Shown here one piece after another: positions 17,637 through 24,261 of a stretch of 42,005 nucleotides of DNA. The notes beneath the pieces are model-generated. The model was not told the DNA's origin and did not search any database. It was given only the letters and a program-made list of their open reading frames with translations. The position numbers and the translations under genes were made by a program. Source of the stretch: Flavobacteriaceae bacterium (GTDB lineage: Bacteria > Bacteroidota > Bacteroidia > Flavobacteriales > Flavobacteriaceae); assembly GCA_947373225.1 (NCBI GenBank), contig CANBWX010000012.1, forward strand, positions 1 to 42,005, written 5' to 3'. Each line of letters opens with the position of its first letter. Positions within the stretch are counted from its first letter, which is position 1.

Positions 17637-19268
17637 ATGGCAACAATTATTAACATGCCTCGTTTGAGCGATACTATGACGGAAGGAACGGTAGCAGCTT
17701 GGTTAAAAAAAGTAGGCGATAAAATCAATGAAGGCGATATTCTTGCCGAAATAGAAACTGATAAAGCTACAATGGAATTCGAAGCTTTTGACGAAGGAAC
17801 ACTTTTATATATTGGTATTCAAGCCGGAGAAACTGCTCCAATAGATTCTTTATTAGCAATTATAGGAAACGAAGGTGAAGATATTTCTGCTTTAATAGCA
17901 GCAAAACCAGCCGCTGCTCCTGTAAAAGAAGAAGCTCCAGCTCCAATTTCAGAAAATCAGAAATCAGAAATCGTTAATCAAAAATCAGAAATCCCTTCTG
18001 GCGTTATTATAGTTACAATGCCTCGTTTGAGCGACACGATGACCGAAGGAACGGTAGCAACTTGGTTGAAAAAAGTAGGTGATAAAATTGTGGAAGGTGA
18101 TATTCTTGCCGAAATCGAAACCGATAAAGCAACAATGGAATTCGAATCTTTCAACGAAGGAACATTATTATACATCGGAATTGAAGCAGGACAATCTGCT
18201 CCAATCGATAGTTTATTAGCCATCATCGGACCAGTAGGAACGGATGTTAGCGAAATAGCAAAAAATTACAAAACGGGAGGAGCTGCTCCTGCCGCAGTTG
18301 CAACCGAAGAAGCAAAATCAGCACCAGTTGCACAAGCCGTACCAGTTGTTCAAGAAGCAGCTGCTGACGGACAAAGAGTTTTAGCTTCGCCATTAGCAAA
18401 GAAAATTGCTGGTGAAAAAGGAATTCAATTAACTCAAGTAAAAGGTTCTGGAGAAAACGGACGTATCACTAAAAGTGATGTTGAGAACTTCACGCCACAA
18501 GCCGCTGCTACACCAGTTGCCGCAAATGCTGCTCCTGCAAAAGCAGAAACTGTTGCCGCTGCAAAACCTTATGTTCCTGCTGGACAAGTTGCAACCGAAG
18601 AAATCAAAAATTCGCAAATGCGTAAAATCATTGCGAAACGTTTGGCAGAATCTTTATTTACTGCTCCACATTACAACTTAGTAATTGAGGTAACAATGGA
18701 CGAAGCGATGAAATCAAGAACAATTATCAACAGCGTTCCGGATACAAAAGTATCTTTTAACGATATGGTGATAAAAGCAAGTGCATTGGCTTTGAAAAAA
18801 CATCCAAAAATCAATTCACAATGGACTGCTGAATCAATCATTATCAACTACCACGTAAATATTGGTGTTGCTGTAGCTGTTGAAGACGGATTGGTTGTTC
18901 CAGTTTTACCTTTTACAGATGGAATGAGTTTATCTCAAATTGGCACAAGCGTAAGAGACTTAGCAGGAAGAGCGAAAAACAAAAAATTATTACCTACCGA
19001 AATGGAAGGAAGTACTTTTACGATTTCTAACCTTGGAATGTTTGGTATTACCGAATTCAATTCGATTATTAACCAACCGAATTCTGCCATCCTATCCGTA
19101 GGAGCGATTGTAGAAAAACCAGTGGTTAAAAATGGTCAAATTGTAGTAGGAAACACCATGATGTTATCTCTAGCTTGCGATCACAGAACTATCGACGGTG
19201 CAACCGGAGCACAGTTCTTGCAAACTTTGAAACAATATATTGAAAACCCAGTGACAATGCTAGCCTAA
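17637..19268 (+). CDS. pdhC: Pyruvate dehydrogenase E2, dihydrolipoyllysine acetyltransferase (two lipoyl domains)
   Basis: The core acetyltransferase of the pyruvate dehydrogenase complex. The 543-residue protein holds two lipoyl domains (about 1-78 and 122-200) with lipoylated lysines predicted at Lys43 and Lys164, each in ETDKATMEFE. Ala/Pro-rich linkers follow, then a peripheral-subunit-binding domain (about 250-285; ASPLAKKIAGEKGIQL, GSGENGRITKSDVENF). The catalytic domain (about 310-543) carries the active-site motif DHRTIDGATGAQFL with the His near residue 516. The two lipoyl domains differ at only about 8 of 72 positions. The gene starts 7 bp after pdhA and ends at a strong terminator. 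The same gene is also called aceF in other species. Confidence 0.95.
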   Translation: MATIINMPRLSDTMTEGTVAAWLKKVGDKINEGDILAEIETDKATMEFEAFDEGTLLYIGIQAGETAPIDSLLAIIGNEGEDISALIAAKPAAAPVKEEAPAPISENQKSEIVNQKSEIPSGVIIVTMPRLSDTMTEGTVATWLKKVGDKIVEGDILAEIETDKATMEFESFNEGTLLYIGIEAGQSAPIDSLLAIIGPVGTDVSEIAKNYKTGGAAPAAVATEEAKSAPVAQAVPVVQEAAADGQRVLASPLAKKIAGEKGIQLTQVKGSGENGRITKSDVENFTPQAAATPVAANAAPAKAETVAAAKPYVPAGQVATEEIKNSQMRKIIAKRLAESLFTAPHYNLVIEVTMDEAMKSRTIINSVPDTKVSFNDMVIKASALALKKHPKINSQWTAESIIINYHVNIGVAVAVEDGLVVPVLPFTDGMSLSQIGTSVRDLAGRAKNKKLLPTEMEGSTFTISNLGMFGITEFNSIINQPNSAILSVGAIVEKPVVKNGQIVVGNTMMLSLACDHRTIDGATGAQFLQTLKQYIENPVTMLA

Positions 19269-19289
19269 TAGCTTGTTATTTATAATATG

Positions 19290-19328
19290 AAATCCCGTTT
19301 CTTTTCGAAAGAGACGGGATTTTTTTTA
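19290..19328 (+). terminator. Intrinsic terminator after pdhC
   Basis: A 15-bp stem with one G-U pair (arms 19290-19304 and 19308-19322) and a 3-nt loop, followed by a T-run. Its tail touches the stop codon of the glycosyltransferase remnant on the other strand. Confidence 0.9.
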
Positions 19329-19412
19329 TTTATTCTTCTCCTCAATCCATCGCGACATATATTTTGTACTAGTCAAAGTATGATGTTGCAATAGTGTTCC
19401 CATAAAATTAAG
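19326..19412 (-). pseudogene. Remnant of the 3' end of a second glycosyltransferase copy
   Basis: Read on the minus strand, this stretch encodes NFMGTLLQHHTLTSTKYMSR and then WIEEKNK and a stop. The end of the intact glycosyltransferase at 20117-21364 reads NFMGSLLQHHTLTSTKYMSR then WIEEKNRRR. Across the shared codons there are seven differing codons and six are synonymous, so the copies drifted apart under selection for the protein before this one was cut down. Nothing upstream of the NFM codons matches; the broken PIN gene begins there instead. I read it as the leftover tail of a homologous gene displaced when the present glycosyltransferase and toxin-antitoxin pair arrived, or of a deleted tandem copy. 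Confidence 0.8.
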
Positions 19413-19425
19413 CAATTCAATAGTT

Positions 19426-19833
19426 TTACAAAAAAGGATTCATTATTTTAATTTTATCGTCAATAATTTGGTTGTGTTGCATATCTTCGGAGTAAAGAAC
19501 TTCACATTTACTTTCTAAAGCGGCAGCAATAATCATACTATCATAAAAGGAAAACTGATAGCGTTCTGCAATTTCACAAGCTTTTATAATGGTAATTTGT
19601 GTGTTCGTATGAAGGTTATTATTTTTAGCCATTTCTTCAACAACTTTTATAGCATCGGCGAAGCTAAATCCTAGTTTTTTAGTAATTGTATTTGAAAGTT
19701 CTTGCAATACTTGGGTAGAAATAAAAGAATTATTTTCTATGATTAGAGTTCTTGCTATAGTTCTTTTATCTGGTTCGTTGTTGGAATACTAATAAACTAA
19801 AATATTGGTATCTAAAAACACATTATCGTTCAT
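19426..19833 (-). pseudogene. PIN-domain (VapC-type) toxin broken by one in-frame TAG
   Basis: From the ATG at 19831-19833 the frame reads MNDNVFLDTNILVY, then TAG at codon 15 (19789-19791), then an uninterrupted 120 codons to a TAA at 19426. PIN toxins are Mg-dependent RNases, and their acidic residues are all in place: Asp8 (in FLDTN, before the stop), Glu45, Asp98 (FSFYDSMI) and Asp117 (YSEDMQ). Only the single stop breaks it. Restarting at a TTG or other internal codon would drop Asp8 and give an inactive protein. The start overlaps the end of the antitoxin-like gene by 11 bp, typical of such pairs. Recent inactivation is most likely; a base-call error or stop read-through cannot be excluded. 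Confidence 0.8.
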
Positions 19834-20032
19834 TAGCTTCTTCTCTATTAAATTTGAATTTTTTAGTATCAATAGAGATGGTATCAAACGAAACTACTTT
19901 CTTATGCAATTGTTTTTTCTCTATACCTTCTTCTTTTTCAAAAGCAATTACTTGAATTTCTTTGCCAATGTATTTTTGAGGAACATCAAAGGATATAGTT
20001 CGGGAATTTGGTATTACAATGGTACGTATCAT
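19823..20032 (-). CDS. Small antitoxin-like protein paired with the PIN gene
   Basis: A 69-residue protein. The first half is likely beta-rich (IRTIVIPNSRTISFDVPQKY, then IGKEIQVIAFEKEE), resembling the N-terminal strands of small AbrB-like or related antitoxins. The second half is charged and probably disordered until it binds the toxin (KKVVSFDTISIDTKKFKFNR). Its stop overlaps the PIN start by 11 bp, and the antitoxin-first order fits a type II toxin-antitoxin operon. I identify it mainly by position and size, not by a firm family match. A perfect TAATTTTG lies on the minus strand at 20046-20053, only 14 nt before the ATG and without a good -33 element, so the promoter is uncertain. Confidence 0.65.
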   Translation of the reverse strand: MIRTIVIPNSRTISFDVPQKYIGKEIQVIAFEKEEGIEKKQLHKKVVSFDTISIDTKKFKFNREEANER

Positions 20033-20116
20033 AGTGTCTTTTTTTCAAAATTACGAAAAAACAAAATATAAGTTGCATCCGCTATCATAATTTATTTAAT
20101 TGTCAGAGTAAGGGAT

Positions 20117-21364
20117 TTATCTCCTCCTATTCTTCTCCTCTATCCATCTTGACATATATTTTGTACTTGTCAAAGTATGATGTTGTAATAATGATCCCAT
20201 AAAATTATCTAATCGATGTTGTTTTATATGGGTTTGCATTTTTAAAATATTATCAACGAAATCATTCGCAAACAAGCATTTCAAATAGCGTTTTTCAATA
20301 ATTAGAAAACCGTTTTCTTGGGCTTTTAGCCAAAGAGTTTTATCTTGATATAATTCTACTGCTTTATCAGCAAAAACTTGAGGGTCGTCAGCAATAAAAC
20401 CATTCCAAGGTAAATCACCACACATCGATTCGGCACCAATTGTTGTTGTAATGCTTGGAGTTCCAAATTGCATAGCTTCTACCAACTTTCCTTTTATTCC
20501 TGCACCAAAACGCAAAGGAGCTAAAACCACTCTAGCATTTCGAACGACTTCTTGGGCATCATCGGCTCGACCCATAATATAGAAACCTTCGGCAGATTTG
20601 TGTAATTGTAAAATTTTTTGACTTGGATACGCTCCATAAATTTGCAAAACTGATTCCGGCATTTGCTTTCTGATGAGTGGCCAAATTGTTTCTTTTAGAT
20701 ATTGAACGGCATTCCAATTGGGTTCATGAAGAAAGTTTCCAATAAAAAAAAAGTTCTTCCGTTCTTCGAATGAAGGCAAATTTTGTATAGTTAAATCGTC
20801 AATTGGTTCTAACAATAAAGGTAAATAATACAATAATTTGCTGTCAATTTTGAAGACAGATTGCAATAATTCCATTTCAAATTCGGAAATCATAAACGAA
20901 ATATCGGAACGCAAAATACTGGCAATTTCTCGTTTGGCAACGTCTTCCACCAGCAAGTCATCGATGGTAAATTGTCGGTTTTCTTTGAAAGCTTTTTGAC
21001 GTGCCAAACGCAAACAATGCAAATCTTCGGTATCTAATAATCGTAAAGCATCCGGGCAATTTTCGGCAACTCGCCATCCATATTGTTCTTCCATCATAAA
21101 ACGATCAAACAACACAATCGACGGATTTAATTCCTTTACAAAAACATCAAAGCTGGAACAATTTAAAGTAATTGATTTTTTGGCTACAGCCAAAGATTCT
21201 AAATCAATCATATAATCACTATCCGAAGCAGAACTGGCAAAAGTGACATCGAAACCTTGCTCCTTAAAAATAGAAATTAATTGAATCATCCTTCCACCTG
21301 CCGCCGAGGAATTGGGTTCTGGCCAAACAAATCCAAGAATTAAAACGCGCTGATTTGCCATCAT
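20117..21364 (-). CDS. Glycosyltransferase (GT4/GT-B type)
   Basis: A 415-residue GT-B-fold glycosyltransferase, probably cytoplasmic and transferring a sugar from an activated donor. The N-terminal domain starts RVLILGFVWPEPNSSAAGGR, with the Gly-rich loop seen in GT4 enzymes. The C-terminal donor-binding domain shows NFFFIGNFLHEPNWNAVQYL, LQIYGAYPS, VVLAPLRFGAGIKGKLVEAM and QFGTPSITTTIGAESM, where the E of KLVEAM is the usual donor-site Glu. The acceptor is unknown. Two adjacent ATG codons start the frame; the first is given. Downstream on the same strand lie the toxin-antitoxin pair and a cut-off second copy of this gene's tail. Those last codons differ from the remnant by an extra RRR before the stop. 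Confidence 0.85.
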   Translation of the reverse strand: MMANQRVLILGFVWPEPNSSAAGGRMIQLISIFKEQGFDVTFASSASDSDYMIDLESLAVAKKSITLNCSSFDVFVKELNPSIVLFDRFMMEEQYGWRVAENCPDALRLLDTEDLHCLRLARQKAFKENRQFTIDDLLVEDVAKREIASILRSDISFMISEFEMELLQSVFKIDSKLLYYLPLLLEPIDDLTIQNLPSFEERKNFFFIGNFLHEPNWNAVQYLKETIWPLIRKQMPESVLQIYGAYPSQKILQLHKSAEGFYIMGRADDAQEVVRNARVVLAPLRFGAGIKGKLVEAMQFGTPSITTTIGAESMCGDLPWNGFIADDPQVFADKAVELYQDKTLWLKAQENGFLIIEKRYLKCLFANDFVDNILKMQTHIKQHRLDNFMGSLLQHHTLTSTKYMSRWIEEKNRRR

Positions 21365-21473
21365 AAAACTACTTATTTAGGATGCAAAATAAGGAAAATA
21401 AACCGCAAATCAATCCATACTACAACAAATAAAAACTGTATTTTTACAATTCAATCTCCATAAATACAGAAAA

Positions 21474-22055
21474 ATGTTAGGATTAAAATTAGCCACAGAC
21501 CCAAAATGGGTAAATATCGTTGAATCGAACATCGAAGAAATCTTGACTGATCACGCTTGGTGCGAGCAAAAAGCGGCAACAAATATCATTACAATTATCA
21601 CTTATAATTCGGAACACGTTGATTTAGTTACCGATTTATTAGAAATTGCCAAAGAAGAAATTGAACATTTTCAAATGGTGCACAACATCATCAAAGAACG
21701 TGGATTGACTTTGGGAAGAGAACGGAAAGACCATTATGTGAATGAACTTTTTAAGTTTTTGAAAAAAGACGGAAGCAGAAACGACGCTTTTGTAGACCGT
21801 TTGCTTTTCTCTGCAATGATTGAAGCTAGAAGTTGTGAACGATTTAAAGTATTATCACAAAATATTGAAGACAAAGAACTTGCCGCGTTTTATAAAGAAT
21901 TAATGATCAGTGAAGCTGGACATTATACCACGTTTTTGCGCTTCGCCAGAAAATATTCCGAGAAAGTAAATGTTGACAAACGTTGGCAAGAATGGATTGA
22001 TTTTGAAGGCGAATTAATTACTAACTACGGAAAAAAAGAAACTGTTCACGGCTAA
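21474..22055 (+). CDS. miaE: tRNA-(ms2io6A)-hydroxylase MiaE
   Basis: A non-haem di-iron monooxygenase that hydroxylates the isopentenyl group of ms2i6A37 in tRNAs reading UNN codons. The 193-residue protein is a four-helix ferritin-like bundle with the expected iron ligands: an early Glu (near LTDHAWCEQKAA), the pair in KEEIEHFQMVH, a further Glu in EARSCERF, and EAGHYTTFLRFAR. Length is normal for the family. It is divergent from the glycosyltransferase gene over 109 bp, where only a one-mismatch -7 element (TATTTTTA near 21439) is visible. The next gene follows after 39 bp and could be co-transcribed, though its function is unrelated. Confidence 0.92.
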   Translation: MLGLKLATDPKWVNIVESNIEEILTDHAWCEQKAATNIITIITYNSEHVDLVTDLLEIAKEEIEHFQMVHNIIKERGLTLGRERKDHYVNELFKFLKKDGSRNDAFVDRLLFSAMIEARSCERFKVLSQNIEDKELAAFYKELMISEAGHYTTFLRFARKYSEKVNVDKRWQEWIDFEGELITNYGKKETVHG

Positions 22056-22094
22056 TAAAATTCTATTTTCTAACCCTAACTAACTTTTTTAAAA

Positions 22095-24044
22095 ATGAAA
22101 AAACAATTCTTATTTCTATTTATAGCTTTCAGTTTTTGTGCCAATGCGAATGTGCGTTTGCCAAAAATATTTGCCGACGATATGGTTTTACAAAGAAACA
22201 AATTGATTCCAATTTGGGGTTGGGCAGATGCCAATGAGAAAATAGAAATTAAATTCAACAAGCAAACAAAAACCACAAAAGCCGACAAAAACGGAAAATG
22301 GATCATTCGATTAGACGCTGAAAATGCTGGTGGACCTTATGAATTATCCATAAAGGGAATAAATAAAATTATTATAAAAAATGTTTTGGTTGGCGAAGTT
22401 TGGATTTGCAGTGGACAATCCAATATGGAATTTAAGGTTAGTCAAGCCGACAATTTCGAGAAAGAAATAAACGACGCCAATTTTCCATCAATTCGACAAT
22501 TTACCGTTTCTAGAGACGTAAGTTCTTTACCAAAAGACGATGTGAAAGCTGGGAAATGGGAAATTTGCAATAAATCTACTGTGGGTAATTTTACTGCTGT
22601 GGGTTACTTTTTTGCCAAAAAAATATTTGCCGAATTAAAAATCCCAATTGGATTAATACACACTTCTTGGGGCGGAACAGTTTCTGAAACTTGGACAAGC
22701 CGAGAAGGATTAGAAAGTAGTGACGAATTCAAGGAAATGATTGCGGGAATGCCAAACGTTAATCTTGATTCTATTTCGAAAGTTTTCAATAAATCAATTT
22801 CCAAAAGAGTGGAAACACTTCAAGGTTCTAAAATCAATCCTGAAATTTCTGAAACCTATAAGGAATTTTCATTCAATGATTCGACTTGGCCAGAAATGAA
22901 TGAACCCGAAGTATGGGAAAGTCAAGCTTTAGGCGAATTTGACGGCGTAGTTTGGTTGAGAAAATCAATAATTCTTTCGGCAAACGAAGCTGGAAAATCT
23001 GGAACAGTTGAATTATCTAAAATTGATGATGAGGAAATTAGCTATGTAAATGGCGTAGAAGTTGGCAGAAATAATAATTGGGATGCCAAAAGAAAATATA
23101 CCATCCCGGCAGGAATCCTAAAAGAAGGTAACAATGTTATTTCGATTCGAGTGGTTGATAATGGCGGTGGTGGCGGAATTTACGGAGAATCCGATGATTT
23201 AAAAATTACCATTGGCGACAAAATAATTCCGTTAAAAGGGAAGTGGAAATACCAAGTAGAATCTGTAAAAAGCGATATTGGCCCAAATAGTTATCCTTCC
23301 TTATTGTTTAATGCCATGGTAAATCCTTTGATTCCTTACGCATTCGAAGGCGTTTTGTGGTATCAAGGCGAAAGCAATGCTTCGAGAGCGCAACAATACA
23401 AAAAAGCATTCCCTTTATTAATAACCGATTGGAGAAAGAAATGGAATCAAGGCGATTTTCCTTTCTATTTTGTACAGCTTTCGAGTTTTAATGAAACCAA
23501 TGGTAATAGCAATAATGGAAGTATGTGGGCCGAACTTCGAGAAGCACAAAGCCAAACCTTGAAACTACCAAATACAGGAATGTGCGTTACAACCGACATT
23601 GGTAACCCGACAAATATTCACCCAACTAACAAACAAGATGTAGGAAAACGTTTAGCGGCAGTCGCTTTGAAAAATGTTTACAAACAAAATATTGTTTGCA
23701 CTGGACCAACATATAAATCAATGGAAATGCAAGGAAACAAAATTGTAGTTTCCTTTGATAATTTGGGTTCAGGGTTATCAACATCTGACAAATATGGCTA
23801 TGTAAAAGGATTTGAAATTGCTGGAGAAGACAACGTATTTTATTATGCCAAGGCACAAATCGTCAATGATAAAGTCGTGATTTATAGTGAAAATGTACCA
23901 AGTCCTGTGGCTATTCATTTTGGATGGGCAGACGACGCTAGCGATAACAATCTCTATAATAAAGAAGGATTTCCGGCAGATTCGTTTAGAACAGATAATT
24001 GGAAAAACGTTACCGATAACGTAAAATATAAGATGGTAAAGTAA
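22095..24044 (+). CDS. Sialate O-acetylesterase-like SGNH hydrolase
   Basis: A predicted periplasmic carbohydrate esterase of the SASA family, 649 residues. A signal peptide ends near SFCANA (1-18). The SGNH domain is split by an insert. Ser109 in the nucleophile motif GQSNM is predicted catalytic, and Asp501 and His509 in DIGNPTNIHPTNK complete the site. LWYQGESNASRAQQYKKAFP is the second SGNH block. The insert (about 260-390; VWLRKSIILSANEAGKSGTV, YVNGVEVGRNNNWDAKRKYT) looks like a beta-galactosidase-type jelly-roll and may bind carbohydrate. The family removes 9-O-acetyl groups from sialic acid, but several members act on other acetylated glycans, so the substrate is open. It stands at the left edge of the amino-sugar locus and ends at a clear terminator. 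Confidence 0.88.
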   Translation: MKKQFLFLFIAFSFCANANVRLPKIFADDMVLQRNKLIPIWGWADANEKIEIKFNKQTKTTKADKNGKWIIRLDAENAGGPYELSIKGINKIIIKNVLVGEVWICSGQSNMEFKVSQADNFEKEINDANFPSIRQFTVSRDVSSLPKDDVKAGKWEICNKSTVGNFTAVGYFFAKKIFAELKIPIGLIHTSWGGTVSETWTSREGLESSDEFKEMIAGMPNVNLDSISKVFNKSISKRVETLQGSKINPEISETYKEFSFNDSTWPEMNEPEVWESQALGEFDGVVWLRKSIILSANEAGKSGTVELSKIDDEEISYVNGVEVGRNNNWDAKRKYTIPAGILKEGNNVISIRVVDNGGGGGIYGESDDLKITIGDKIIPLKGKWKYQVESVKSDIGPNSYPSLLFNAMVNPLIPYAFEGVLWYQGESNASRAQQYKKAFPLLITDWRKKWNQGDFPFYFVQLSSFNETNGNSNNGSMWAELREAQSQTLKLPNTGMCVTTDIGNPTNIHPTNKQDVGKRLAAVALKNVYKQNIVCTGPTYKSMEMQGNKIVVSFDNLGSGLSTSDKYGYVKGFEIAGEDNVFYYAKAQIVNDKVVIYSENVPSPVAIHFGWADDASDNNLYNKEGFPADSFRTDNWKNVTDNVKYKMVK

Positions 24045-24069
24045 TACTATTCCAAATAAAAAATGTTGC

Positions 24070-24100
24070 AAAAATGCGGGGATTATCCTCGCATTTTTTT
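24070..24100 (+). terminator. Intrinsic terminator after the esterase gene
   Basis: AAAAATGCGGGGA and TCCTCGCATTTTT arms with one wobble and a 3-nt loop, followed by a T-run. It separates the esterase from the NagB/LmbE gene, so they are distinct units. Confidence 0.85.
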
Positions 24101-24179
24101 TGTTTTCAATCCAAAATTCAAAACTATTTGCATAAATTGGAGGTAATTCTTAATTAATATTTGCGTAATTTGAAGAATC

Positions 24180-24221
24180 TAATACGCATATTCCTAATTA
24201 TATATTTGCTTTTAGGAATAG
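24180..24221 (+). promoter_or_regulatory. Promoter with flanking perfect inverted repeat (candidate operator) for the NagB/LmbE gene
   Basis: The -7 element TATATTTG lies at 24202-24209. The -33 position, 19 nt upstream, reads TTA (24180-24182), one mismatch from TTG. TATTCCTAA at 24190-24198 and TTAGGAATA at 24213-24221 form a perfect 9-bp inverted repeat that brackets the -7 element, with centres 23 bp apart. A dimeric regulator bound there would cover the promoter. The regulator is unknown. Confidence 0.6.
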
Positions 24222-24261
24222 ATTTGTATAATCGACTAATCAAAAATAACCCTTTAACAAA

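Noticed and set aside
19805..20071. An 88-codon open frame on the plus strand
   Set aside because: It lies opposite the antitoxin-like gene and its product is a low-complexity Phe/Tyr-rich sequence, as expected from the complement of an A-rich gene.
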